DNA of 64,000 bases from Flavobacterium taihuense (GTDB lineage: Bacteria; Bacteroidota; Bacteroidia; Flavobacteriales; Flavobacteriaceae). The position numbers and the translations under genes are program-made. Of the stretch, positions 26,081 through 33,967 are shown one piece after another. Position 1 is the first letter of the stretch, and each line of letters begins with the position of its first letter. The notes beneath the pieces are model-generated. The model did not search any database and was not told the DNA's origin. It worked only from the letters and a program-made list of their open reading frames with translations. The stretch covers positions 251,785-315,784 of the forward strand of contig NZ_JAHWYN010000001.1 in NCBI RefSeq assembly GCF_019351435.1, given 5' to 3'.

Positions 26081-27163
26081 ATGCTCGAACCGCTTCCACA
26101 TAGAAAAATTATACACATCGACATGGATGCTTTCTATGCCTCAGTAGAGCAAATGGATAATCCAGAGTTGCGTGGAAAACCCATTGCGGTTGGTGGTGCC
26201 GAAAACCGTGGAGTTGTTTCGGCTGCCAGTTATGAGGCCAGAAAATTTGGCGTTCGTTCTGCCATAAGTGGCGTTTTGGCCAAAAAAAATTGTCCGGAAT
26301 TAATTTTTGTGAGCCCCCGTTTTGATCGCTACAAAGAAATCTCCAAAAAGATCCATAAAATATTTCGTGATTATACCGATTTGGTGGAACCACTTTCGCT
26401 AGATGAAGCGTATTTGGACGTTACAAAAAATAAAAAAGGCAATCCCAGCGCCAGTTTATTGGCACAAGAAATCAGAACACGAATATTTAATGAAGTTGGA
26501 TTAACGGCTTCGGCTGGAATTTCGGTTAATAAATTTGTAGCTAAAATTGCCAGCGATTACAACAAGCCCAACGGTCAAAAAACGGTCAATCCAGATGAAG
26601 TTATTCCTTTTTTGGAACAATTACCCATTCAAAAATTCTACGGAGTAGGAAAGGTTACAGCCGAAAAAATGTTTCAACTTGGAATTTTTACTGGTTTGGA
26701 TCTTAAAACCAAACCAGTCGAATTTCTAGAAAAACATTTTGGCAAGTCAGGTGGTTTCTATTATAATGTAGTTCGTGGCATTCACAACAGTGAAGTAAAA
26801 TCGAATCGAATTACAAAGTCGGTTGCGGCAGAACATACTTTTGATATCAACTTATCTTCTGAAATTTTCATGATTGAAAAGCTCGAAAAAATAGCTATGG
26901 AATTGGAGCGTCGGTTAAAAAAGCATCAGATTTCGGGTAAAACAATAACGCTCAAGATCAAATACAGTGATTTTACGCAACAATCGCGAAGCAAAACAAT
27001 GCCTTATTTTATATCTGGCAAAGCATTGATTTTCGAAACAGTTAAGGAATTATTATATCAAGAAAAGATGAAAGATTCGGTTCGTCTTCTTGGAATCTCC
27101 TTAAGCAATTTAAATACTGAAATAAAAAAAACAATAGTGGTACAGCTCAAATTTGATTTTTGA
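26081..27163 (+). CDS. dinB: DNA polymerase IV (Y-family translesion polymerase)
   Basis: Error-prone lesion bypass. The 360-residue protein has the catalytic metal ligands in HIDMDAFYASVEQ (Asp14, Asp16) and SLDEAYLDVT (Asp108, Glu109). The fingers motif AAASYEARKFGVRSAI-like segment reads VSAASYEARKFGVRSA. The thumb helix-hairpin-helix KFYGVGKVTAEKM and the little-finger domain (VAAEHTFDINLSSE...TLKIKYSDFTQQSRSKT) are complete. The C-terminus ends VVQLKFDF and could hold a beta-clamp-binding motif (VVQLKF). No SOS-type operator was recognised upstream. Confidence 0.96.
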   Translation: MLEPLPHRKIIHIDMDAFYASVEQMDNPELRGKPIAVGGAENRGVVSAASYEARKFGVRSAISGVLAKKNCPELIFVSPRFDRYKEISKKIHKIFRDYTDLVEPLSLDEAYLDVTKNKKGNPSASLLAQEIRTRIFNEVGLTASAGISVNKFVAKIASDYNKPNGQKTVNPDEVIPFLEQLPIQKFYGVGKVTAEKMFQLGIFTGLDLKTKPVEFLEKHFGKSGGFYYNVVRGIHNSEVKSNRITKSVAAEHTFDINLSSEIFMIEKLEKIAMELERRLKKHQISGKTITLKIKYSDFTQQSRSKTMPYFISGKALIFETVKELLYQEKMKDSVRLLGISLSNLNTEIKKTIVVQLKFDF

Positions 27164-27257
27164 TTTCATAAATATTTGGTTCAACAATAGTTAAACTCTT
27201 ATGAATAGTGCTGTGTTCTTTGGATTGTTTTTATATTTGAATATTAAAACTTAAATT

Positions 27258-27773
27258 ATGGCAACTTTAATTGATGGTAATAACGCCAAGGCAAAATATT
27301 TTTCTTCTTCGAAATGGAATGCAATTCCGATAATTTCTTGGGGTTTTAGTAACTCTTTTCAAAAACAAATAAAGAACATAGTTTTAGATACCCATAAAAT
27401 ATTGAATTTGTCCCATGAACAAAAATGGGAAAGTACAAATTGGGATTTTAAGAATAAGTTGAAAGAAAAGGTTATTCTCATTACAGATGCCAAACAGCAA
27501 ATTGTTTTTGCATCCCATAATATGCAACAAATGAATGGTTATGCCGAAAAAGAAGTTCTAGGACAAAGTCCAAAAATGTTCCAAGGAAAAGAAACCATTT
27601 TAGAAACGTCAATCGAAATTAGAGAAGCTATTTCATTGCAAAAACCATTCGTGAAGCAGGTTTTGAATTATAAAAAGAATGGAGAGCTCTATTATTGCAA
27701 TATTGAAGGTTTTCCAATTTTTAATAAAAAAGGGAAATTAGTAAATTTCATAGCATTTGAACAAGCGGCTTAA
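27258..27773 (+). CDS. PAS domain-containing protein
   Basis: A 171-residue single-domain protein. The N-terminal 75 residues have no recognisable family. The PAS domain follows with KVILITDAKQQIVFASHNMQQMNGYAEKEVLG, QSPKMFQGKET and a PAC-like tail YKKNGELYYCNIEGFPIFNKKGKLVNFIAFEQ. The segment that in LOV photoreceptors holds the flavin-binding cysteine (GRNCRFLQ) reads GQSPKMFQ here, so it is not a canonical LOV domain. There is no output domain, so it may act by binding a partner. A -7 element TATATTTG is at 27232-27239. Confidence 0.85.
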   Translation: MATLIDGNNAKAKYFSSSKWNAIPIISWGFSNSFQKQIKNIVLDTHKILNLSHEQKWESTNWDFKNKLKEKVILITDAKQQIVFASHNMQQMNGYAEKEVLGQSPKMFQGKETILETSIEIREAISLQKPFVKQVLNYKKNGELYYCNIEGFPIFNKKGKLVNFIAFEQAA

Positions 27774-27789
27774 TATTTATTTTGGATTA

Positions 27790-28737
27790 TCATTGCTGCT
27801 GCTGATGTTGTTGCTCAATATAACTTATTTGTTCGTTTATTTCCTGAGGCATTTCTTCCAGAAGGACATCATTTATTTCTTCATAATGCCTGCCGTCTTC
27901 ATAACCTATAGAAACACAAACGGATAATGTTTGTCTTGCCAGTCCTTTGAACGTTCCTTTAATTGGAGTACAGTCATAAAAATTTCTGCCTACAGCCAGT
28001 TTTACGTGATTGCCCATTGTCCAAATATTGTTGGTTGGATCGAGACCCAACCATCCTTGAGTAGGCGTGTATATTTCGATCCAGGCATGTGTTGCTCCTT
28101 CACCTCGTAATCCGCTTTCGTAAGGGCAAATGTATCCACTTACATATCTCGCAGGGATACCCAGAGTACGGACCAACTGCAATAATACATGAGCAAAGTC
28201 TTGGCAAACACCTTTTTTAATTTCTAAAATTTCATCTATTGTCGTTTCTACATTCGTAATTCCTTTAGTGTATGTAAAGTTGTTGAATATGTAATGATTG
28301 CATAATTGCGCAATTTCTATTATAGGTTTGTTGGCTACATTTATTACTGCTAAAATAGCTTCAATCTCCTGTTGTTTTTGAATGACTTCAGGATAACTCA
28401 GTCTTAATAAGGTTATGTTTTTACTTTTTTCGTTCTCTAAGTCTTTGACTGTGATGTTGTCAATTGCTGGTATTTTTAGCGAATGATTTACGACAACCGT
28501 CATGCGGGATTCGATTACCATTTCTTCATGCGAGTTGAGATTATTGAAATTGGCAACACGATTACCATAATAGTCCTGATAATATTCTACGCCTGGATCA
28601 TGGGTAATTAAGAGTTGGTAGTCGATGACTTCTTGATTGCAAAAATTATGAGGAAATAGTCGCACCTCGTTTATACTTTCTTTTATGGGCCAGTTGTATT
28701 GGTATTTTGTAATGTGAACTATTTTGAATATTGCCAT
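27790..28737 (-). CDS. Transglutaminase-like cysteine protease family protein
   Basis: A 315-residue protein with the bacterial transglutaminase N-terminal domain (YQYNWPIKESINEVRLFPH) and core: nucleophile in KKGVCQDFAHVLLQLVRTLGIPARYVSGYI, histidine in GATHAWIEIY, and aspartate in GWLGLDPTNN. Proteins of this type normally act as proteases or amide-cleaving/forming enzymes. It is the last gene of the ATP-grasp / alpha-E / transglutaminase cluster, 6 bases from the alpha-E gene. Such clusters were proposed (amidoligase literature) to build or modify peptides; the substrate is unknown. Confidence 0.9.
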   Translation of the reverse strand: MAIFKIVHITKYQYNWPIKESINEVRLFPHNFCNQEVIDYQLLITHDPGVEYYQDYYGNRVANFNNLNSHEEMVIESRMTVVVNHSLKIPAIDNITVKDLENEKSKNITLLRLSYPEVIQKQQEIEAILAVINVANKPIIEIAQLCNHYIFNNFTYTKGITNVETTIDEILEIKKGVCQDFAHVLLQLVRTLGIPARYVSGYICPYESGLRGEGATHAWIEIYTPTQGWLGLDPTNNIWTMGNHVKLAVGRNFYDCTPIKGTFKGLARQTLSVCVSIGYEDGRHYEEINDVLLEEMPQEINEQISYIEQQHQQQQ

Positions 28738-28743
28738 AGGTTA

Positions 28744-29697
28744 TTAGGTGTAGGAAAAGAATAATTTTGAAAAATCAACCGAAAATTGTGTCAGCTGTGT
28801 TTTTGTAGTTTCCAAAACTTCTTCTAGTTGTTTGTTAGTAAGGTGGTGATAGTCAGTAAAGTCTACATAGCTTTTTAATCTTCCAAATTGATTGTACAGT
28901 TTTCTGGCGTCGCTTATTTCACTGTCTTTAACCAGGCAATCCAAATATTTATTGATTAATTCTAGTGTATAGATCACAGAATGGGCAAAATCTTGATTGA
29001 AAATTACGTGCTGCACCACTTTTCGGTTGTGCTTGATGTTGCTATAACTCTTAAGGTACAGTTCGTAACCCGATAAAGAGAGTAATAATCTTCTCCAGTA
29101 CATTACGTCTTCATTTCCGTCCAAATTGTAGTTGATAGGAGCATAATAAGCTTGAGTCATCGATATGGTTTGTAAGCATCTTTCTATCAGTTTACCAATA
29201 TTCGAGAAGCTCCAGCCCAGTCCCCTTGGCATTGTTACATGCATTATACCATTGTAAAGTAATAGATCTTTATTGAGTTTGTTTACAATTTGCAATGCGT
29301 CCGAAGTTTCTAGTTTTTTAGGAAGATCTGGAGAATTCATGAAATGATACAATGAATTGATATGTTCCCAAAGTTCTTTGGTTATTTTATCTTGGGAACC
29401 TCTGGCGTTTTCGCGCGCTTTTACCACCAAATTTTTGACTGAATTGTGATTCAAACTATCGCAAATAATATATTTCAGTACAAAGTTAGTATCATATTGT
29501 ACCTCGTTTATTTGATCGTAGGTCAAGTCGGTATAATATTTCAGTAAAGGTTTGTAACCTTGACAATCGTCTGTTTCTTTGTCAAATGACAGAATGTAAC
29601 TGGTGTTAAGAGTTAGCAACATGCCATCTGTTCTTTCCATATATCTGTTGAGCCAGAACATTCCGTCTGCAACTCTACTTAGCATATTTGCTTTCAT
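28744..29697 (-). CDS. Alpha-E domain protein
   Basis: A 317-residue all-helical protein with the alpha-E signature at the N-terminus, MLSRVADGMFWLNRYMERTDG, and later RGLGWSFSNIGKLIERCLQT and YWRRLLLSLSGYELYLKSY. Alpha-E proteins occur nearly always next to circularly permuted ATP-grasp and transglutaminase proteins, and are thought to be part of the same peptide ligase or modifying complex. The translation start MKANMLSRVADG is duplicated in short form twice upstream (29976-30104 and 30164-30259). Confidence 0.9.
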   Translation of the reverse strand: MKANMLSRVADGMFWLNRYMERTDGMLLTLNTSYILSFDKETDDCQGYKPLLKYYTDLTYDQINEVQYDTNFVLKYIICDSLNHNSVKNLVVKARENARGSQDKITKELWEHINSLYHFMNSPDLPKKLETSDALQIVNKLNKDLLLYNGIMHVTMPRGLGWSFSNIGKLIERCLQTISMTQAYYAPINYNLDGNEDVMYWRRLLLSLSGYELYLKSYSNIKHNRKVVQHVIFNQDFAHSVIYTLELINKYLDCLVKDSEISDARKLYNQFGRLKSYVDFTDYHHLTNKQLEEVLETTKTQLTQFSVDFSKLFFSYT

Positions 29698-29803
29698 CTG
29701 ATTCGATTTATAAATTGTAAAAAAAGCTTTTCAGTAGTAATCGAATAATTGTAGTTTTTTCAACCTTAATTATTTATTGCGTTAGTTCGCAAAAGTTTGT
29801 GTA

Positions 29804-29926
29804 GGCGTGCCCCTGTTGAGCAAAGGGGCTTATTTGTAATGCCGTTTATATGGCCACTTTGCTCAACAGCGTCGGGCTATCGCGTGCGTATGGCGCCTTG
29901 CTTTATCCCTCACGCGATCCCATAAC
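29804..29926. repeat. Dispersed intergenic repeat, family B, copy 1
   Basis: Contains a 12-bp inverted repeat, TGTTGAGCAAAG at 29814-29825 and CTTTGCTCAACA at 29857-29868, followed by GTCGGGCTAT at 29871-29880 and TTTATCCCTCAC at 29902-29913. The last two blocks recur in inverse orientation at 41200-41245. It is more GC-rich than its surroundings. It sits inside what looks like the degraded tail of the short ORF at 29976-30104. Confidence 0.7.
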
Positions 29927-29975
29927 TTGACAAGTTCACTCCAGCTGAAAATTAGTACCTAAATAGTGCTCTGTT

Positions 29976-30104
29976 TTAGCACTTGTAAATAATAGGTTCT
30001 ACTATAGTTTCTATGATAGACTCTACGATAGGTGCCTGAGATTCTGTTTGTCTGTTGAGTAAAAACATTCCGTTTGTAACTTCACTTGGCATTTTTGTCT
30101 TCAT
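29976..30104 (-). pseudogene. Short ORF (42 codons), chimeric copy of alpha-E start and acidic-protein tail
   Basis: It begins MKTKMPSEVTNGMFLLNRQT, resembling the alpha-E N-terminus (MKANMLSRVADGMFWLNRYM). It continues ESQAPIVESIIETIVEPIIYKC and stops. A very similar tail is encoded by the next short ORF (30164-30259). Beyond the stop, a shifted frame reads SAKTEHY, resembling SKTEDNF in the 120-residue protein, and is then interrupted by the family B repeat. It is either a decayed duplicate or a real microprotein; between the two copies 6 of 10 codon changes in the shared tail are silent. Confidence 0.45.
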
Positions 30105-30163
30105 CTGAATAGGTTTTAAAGGTGATATAAATTTTTAGAAATCGGATAATTGTGTTTTCTTCG

Positions 30164-30259
30164 TTAGCATTTGTGGATAATAGGTTCTACAATGATTTCT
30201 ATTATAGATTCTATGATAGGAACTTGAGATTCAACTCGACTTAGCATGTTTGTTTCCAT
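30164..30259 (-). pseudogene. Short ORF (31 codons), second copy of the alpha-E-start/acidic-tail element
   Basis: It reads METNMLSRVESQVPIIESII and ends EIIVEPIIHKC. The first ATG overlaps the last 19 bases of the 120-residue gene; a second ATG is at 30247. The downstream +1 frame reads EENTIIRFLKIYITF, which resembles EDNFIIQFLNKIKIYLSNF of the 120-residue protein, so this looks like a frameshifted paralogue of that gene fused to an alpha-E-like start. Coding status is uncertain. Both short ORFs and the 120-residue protein end in cysteine. Confidence 0.45.
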
Positions 30260-30603
30260 TTTGATTGATTTAAAAAGTTAGATAAATAGATTTTGATTTT
30301 ATTTAAAAATTGGATAATAAAATTGTCTTCTGTTTTACTGTTTGGTTTCTCCGAAATAGGTTCATATACAGTTTTAATGGGTTTTGTATTTTCTTTTTTT
30401 GGGAGAATTTCAATAAGTGAATCTTCTAAATTTGGTATTTCAGGTTCTGCTGATATTGTTATTTTTTGAATTACAGGTTCGTTTGAAATTTCTGCAGTAG
30501 GTTCATTTGGTGTCGCTTCGTTCAAATGGTCTAAAACCATTTCTGGTAAAAAGGCAAACATTGGTTTGTCGTTTTTTTCTGTGTTTAGGTTTTTTGTTTT
30601 CAT
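30241..30603 (-). CDS. Hypothetical acidic protein in the ATP-grasp/alpha-E cluster
   Basis: A 120-residue protein I do not recognise. It starts MKTKNLNTEKNDKPMFAFLP, has a central region rich in Pro, Glu, Ile and Asn with repeated EP dipeptides (NEPTAEISNEPVIQK, ISAEPEIPNLED, VYEPISEKP), and ends in a basic, aromatic tail NFLNQSKWKQTC. No signal peptide or transmembrane segment is visible. It lies 29 bases downstream of the ATP-grasp gene on the same strand and is probably co-transcribed. It is followed by two degenerate partial copies. A role as substrate or regulator of the neighbouring enzymes is a guess from position. Confidence 0.6.
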   Translation of the reverse strand: MKTKNLNTEKNDKPMFAFLPEMVLDHLNEATPNEPTAEISNEPVIQKITISAEPEIPNLEDSLIEILPKKENTKPIKTVYEPISEKPNSKTEDNFIIQFLNKIKIYLSNFLNQSKWKQTC

Positions 30604-30632
30604 TTTGATTCATTTTAAATTTTAAAATGAAA

Positions 30633-32069
30633 TTACTTTATGATCCAAGTGTCTTTGCTTCCTCCTCCTTGAGAGGAGTTTACAACCAATGAACCTTCTG
30701 TTAGTGCGACTCGAGTTAGTCCTCCAGGCACAATTTCTACTCCATTGGGTCCACATAAAGCATAGGGTCTTAGATCGACATGGCGTAATTTCAATTGGCC
30801 ATCTATTAAGCATGGAACGGTGCTGAGTTGAATGATAGGTTGTGCGATAAAATTTCTGGGATTGGCAAGAATGGCTCTTTTACCATTTTCGAGTTCTTCT
30901 TGGGTAGCTTTGTTACCCATGATCATTCCGTAACCGCCACTTCCATTGGTTTCTTTGATCACCATATTTTCCATATCAGCAAATGCCAACTCTCTTTCGG
31001 CTCTGTTTTCCATTTGGTATGTTGGCACATTTTTAAGTATCGGTTCTTCGTTAAGGTAATATTTTATCATATCGGGAACGTAAGCATAGACTGCTTTGTC
31101 ATCGGCAACACCATTTCCAACGGCGTTTACCAAGGCTACATTGCCGTGACGATAAGCGCTAATTAGTCCAGGAACTCCCAGTGTACTTTCAGGTTTGAAA
31201 ACCAACGGATCTAGGTATTCGTCATCCAAACGTCGGTAAATCACGTCTACTTGCTGCAATCCCGAAGTGGTTTTCATATACACTTTATTGTTATTAACGA
31301 CCAAGTCTCTTCCTTCTACAAGCGGAATTCCCATTTGCCGAGCCAAAAAAGTATGTTCATAATATGCCGAATTATAGACTCCCGGTGTGAGTAAAACCAC
31401 GTTGGGATTGGATACATTTCGTGGAGATAACGATACAAGGATATTATGAAATATCATCGGATAGTTTCCTACCATGCTTACCTTGTTGGAGTTTAGCATG
31501 TCTGGGAAAATTCGTTTGGTGATTTCGCGATTTTCCAACATATAACTCACGCCGCTGGGACATCGTAGGTTGTCTTCAAGAACGTAAAATTCACCTTTTG
31601 CTCCTCGAATCAAATCAATCCCAGCAATATGTACATGAATGTTATGAGGTACTTTTATACCGTGAACTTCTTGTATATAATGTGGGCAAGACGCAACTAA
31701 TGAAGCAGGAATTATGCCATCTTTTATAATGTGTTGGCCATTATATACATCTTCCAAAAACAAGTTTAGGGCTTTTAATCGTTGTTTGATTCCAGTTTCC
31801 ACTTCGCTCCATTCGGCTTTTGTAATGATTCTGGGAATGATGTCAAAAGGAAATATTCTTTCAATACCTTGATTATTGTCACTATATACTGTGAATGTTA
31901 TACCTTGATTCATGAACAAATCCGAAGCCTGAATTTGTTTATCGTTTAGACTTTCCGGATTTAGGTTTTGTAACGTTTGGAGGACTTGAGCATAGGAATC
32001 TCTAACGCCTTCATTGGAGAACATTTCATCCCATCCTTTCGGGTTTAGTTTTGGCATCACTTTCATCAT
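30633..32069 (-). CDS. Circularly permuted type 2 ATP-grasp protein
   Basis: A 478-residue amide-bond-forming ligase-type enzyme. Recognisable segments are GITFTVYSDNNQGIERIFPFDIIPR, HIAGIDLIRGAKGEFYVLEDNLRCPSG (metal and ATP site), GRDLVV, DVIYRRLDDEYLDPL, and GSGGYGMIMG, the glycine-rich ATP loop, which lies late in the sequence because of the circular permutation. Family members are predicted to ligate amino acids or peptides. It is the first gene of a minus-strand cluster: ATP-grasp, 120-residue acidic protein, two short ORFs, alpha-E, transglutaminase. The start MMKVMPKLNPKGWDEMF was kept at the first ATG. Confidence 0.9.
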   Translation of the reverse strand: MMKVMPKLNPKGWDEMFSNEGVRDSYAQVLQTLQNLNPESLNDKQIQASDLFMNQGITFTVYSDNNQGIERIFPFDIIPRIITKAEWSEVETGIKQRLKALNLFLEDVYNGQHIIKDGIIPASLVASCPHYIQEVHGIKVPHNIHVHIAGIDLIRGAKGEFYVLEDNLRCPSGVSYMLENREITKRIFPDMLNSNKVSMVGNYPMIFHNILVSLSPRNVSNPNVVLLTPGVYNSAYYEHTFLARQMGIPLVEGRDLVVNNNKVYMKTTSGLQQVDVIYRRLDDEYLDPLVFKPESTLGVPGLISAYRHGNVALVNAVGNGVADDKAVYAYVPDMIKYYLNEEPILKNVPTYQMENRAERELAFADMENMVIKETNGSGGYGMIMGNKATQEELENGKRAILANPRNFIAQPIIQLSTVPCLIDGQLKLRHVDLRPYALCGPNGVEIVPGGLTRVALTEGSLVVNSSQGGGSKDTWIIK

Positions 32070-32476
32070 ATTTCTCAGTATTAAATAATTAATAAGTATG
32101 ATTCAAAATGGCTTTTAGAGCTTAATTTTGCACTAAAATATTAAATTATTGTCACTGAAATACGCAATGTTGTGAATATTTAATAATTTATATCATTTTC
32201 TTTTTTAGCCAATCTTTTTTTAATGATTCTAATTTTTTTGATTGAATTTTTTTTCGATTTCGCATTCAATAAATTATTTTTTTTGGGACACCTCATTTAG
32301 TAATGGTCTTTTGTTGTTTGATGTCTTAATTTTTAAAGTGATTCTATTCAAAAATAGGGGGGTATACTAATTTGAATAAAAGAGTTGCGTTTTGTGCAAA
32401 AAAAAAGACCATCGTTGCTGATAGTCTTTTTAATAATGCTTCTTCAAAGGCAATTGCTTTCGTTTTATTCAGATTA
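32070..32476. other. Intergenic region, 407 bases, AT-rich
   Basis: It lies between the ATP-grasp start and the esterase end (both minus strand). It contains the esterase terminator (32399-32434) and long T and A runs. I found no ORF, no repeat shared with the other families apart from that terminator block, and no clear consensus promoter for the ATP-grasp gene. Confidence 0.6.
32399..32434 (-). terminator. Terminator downstream of the esterase gene
   Basis: AAAAAGACcATC pairs with GATaGTCTTTTT across GTTGCT. It is nearly identical, including the flank AATAATGCT, to the terminator of the tRNA-Asn gene at 33617-33650, suggesting a duplicated block. Confidence 0.75.
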
Positions 32477-33403
32477 TCATTGCTTCTGATTCAAGTAGGT
32501 GTTTAAAAAGGTAATAACTTTATTTTTAATTTCTTCTGATCTAAAAAATTCTCCGCCATGTTGACCTCCTTCTACAATTACAAATTCACTTTGAACATTT
32601 GCAAGCTTCAAATAGGAATCCAATAATTTCGATAATGTGATAGGAACGGTCGTGTCTTTATCTCCATGGAAAATTAGAAATGGTGGGTCTGCTTTGTCAA
32701 TATAAGTGGTGGGACTTGCAAATTTAGCCAAGTCAGGTCTCTCTACTGGTTGCGCTCCAAGAAGCCCAGTCGAAGTGGTTTTGTGTTCTCCCTCGTCTAA
32801 AGGCATACTTCCGATGCGGGCTATAAAATCCGATGGCCCGTAAAAATCAATTACTCCTCTTATTTTAAAATGTGTTTTTTTATTTTTATGATAAAAAGTG
32901 CTAACAGTATTGTTGTTTGAAGTGCCAATCAATGACGCTAGATGTCCGCCGGCTGAGAAGCCAAGAACGACAATTTTGTTTTTATCCAAATTATATTTTG
33001 AGGAGTTGTCATAAAGATAATTTACGGCTTGGTTGCAATCTTGTATTTGAGCCGGAAAAATGTCTGTTGTGCTAAAACGGTAGCCAATAGATGCCACTGC
33101 AAAACCGTTGTCTAAAATTGCTTTTAGAGTAGATTTCATGTTTTCCATATCTCCAAATTTGTCTCCACCAACCCATCCGCCGCCATGAATCCAAATCACC
33201 AGGGGAAGTGAATTTTCAGTGTGTTTTGGAATGTATAAGTCTAGGGTGTGATTTTTCAGAGTATCGGAAGCATAGGGAATGTCTGATTGAAAAATGGTGC
33301 CCTCAGGTAATGCATTTTTAATAGTGGAAGGTATTTTTGTATATTGCGCATTTCCATATACAAAAATAAACAAACAAAAAAAGGAAATTTTTTTCAGTAT
33401 CAT
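32477..33403 (-). CDS. Exported alpha/beta-hydrolase (acetyl-esterase/lipase-like)
   Basis: A 308-residue protein with signal peptide MILKKISFFCLFIFVYGNAQ. The fold is that of hormone-sensitive-lipase/BD-FAE-type esterases: oxyanion-hole motif WIHGGGWVGG, nucleophile elbow GFSAGGHLAS, aspartate in FHGDKDTTVP and histidine in EGGQHGGEFF. Proteins of this group often deacetylate polysaccharides or short-chain esters. Its neighbours, two GH13 enzymes across a tRNA gene, suggest glycan use, but no direct link is visible. It is flanked by near-identical terminator blocks. Confidence 0.88.
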   Translation of the reverse strand: MILKKISFFCLFIFVYGNAQYTKIPSTIKNALPEGTIFQSDIPYASDTLKNHTLDLYIPKHTENSLPLVIWIHGGGWVGGDKFGDMENMKSTLKAILDNGFAVASIGYRFSTTDIFPAQIQDCNQAVNYLYDNSSKYNLDKNKIVVLGFSAGGHLASLIGTSNNNTVSTFYHKNKKTHFKIRGVIDFYGPSDFIARIGSMPLDEGEHKTTSTGLLGAQPVERPDLAKFASPTTYIDKADPPFLIFHGDKDTTVPITLSKLLDSYLKLANVQSEFVIVEGGQHGGEFFRSEEIKNKVITFLNTYLNQKQ

Positions 33404-33616
33404 TATAAACTATTTGGAGTAGCAATTTAGCGATTAATTGTGCGAACATCAAGAAAGAATTGAAATTTGTCTTTCATTACCTTTGAGAAAATACATAATT
33501 CAGAGGAGTGAGAAATATAGATTTCTTCTTGTTAAGATTATCAAATCTTTTTGCTTAATCCCCAACTTTTGCACCTGATCCATAATAACTCGTCAAAAAT
33601 GTTGGTGGGTTTTAAG

Positions 33617-33650
33617 CAAAAAAAAGACCATCATTGCTGATAGTCTTTTT
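33617..33650 (-). terminator. tRNA-Asn (copy 1) terminator
   Basis: AAAAAGACcATC / GATaGTCTTTTT stem directly downstream (minus strand) of the tRNA at 33658-33731, with a T run on the minus strand. Confidence 0.85.
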
Positions 33651-33657
33651 AATAATG

Positions 33658-33731
33658 CTCCCTCTCTTGGGCTCGAACCAAGGACCCTCTGATTAACAGT
33701 CAGATGCTCTAACCAACTGAGCTAAGAAGGA
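33658..33731 (-). tRNA. tRNA-Asn (GUU), copy 1
   Basis: On the minus strand the gene begins TCCTTCTTAGCTCAG and ends with the acceptor AGAGGGA and discriminator G. The seven-base acceptor stem TCCTTCT/AGAGGGA has one G-U pair. The D arm (AGCTCAGTTGGTTAGAGC), anticodon loop CTGTTAATC with GTT, and T arm (GGTTCGAGCC) are all standard. The CCA is not encoded. The sequence is identical to copy 2 at 37161-37234. Confidence 0.95.
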
Positions 33732-33757
33732 AATTGTGATTCACTTTTGAAGCGGTG

Positions 33758-33787
33758 CAAAGATATAATTTTATTTGAATGTACCAA
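33758..33787 (-). promoter_or_regulatory. tRNA-Asn (copy 1) promoter
   Basis: Read on the minus strand: TTG (33785-33787), 19 bases, TATCTTTG (33758-33765), then CACC. Exact consensus spacing. The same arrangement is conserved at copy 2. Confidence 0.75.
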
Positions 33788-33967
33788 ATATTTTTTTTAT
33801 TTTTAGTAAAACGTTATGATGTCTTGATTTTGCTGTGTTTTTAAGTAAAAAAAGCTGTCAGAAATCATTGTGTTTTTAATAATATTTTCTTTTTTATAAA
33901 AATTGCAGAAAGAATTTAATCATTCGATATGCAATATTTTGTGAATTAATTGATTAACAGTTTTCTA

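Noticed and set aside
27498..27700. Possible LOV photoreceptor in the PAS protein
   Set aside because: The flavin-binding cysteine motif is replaced by QSPKMFQ, so a canonical photoadduct cannot form.
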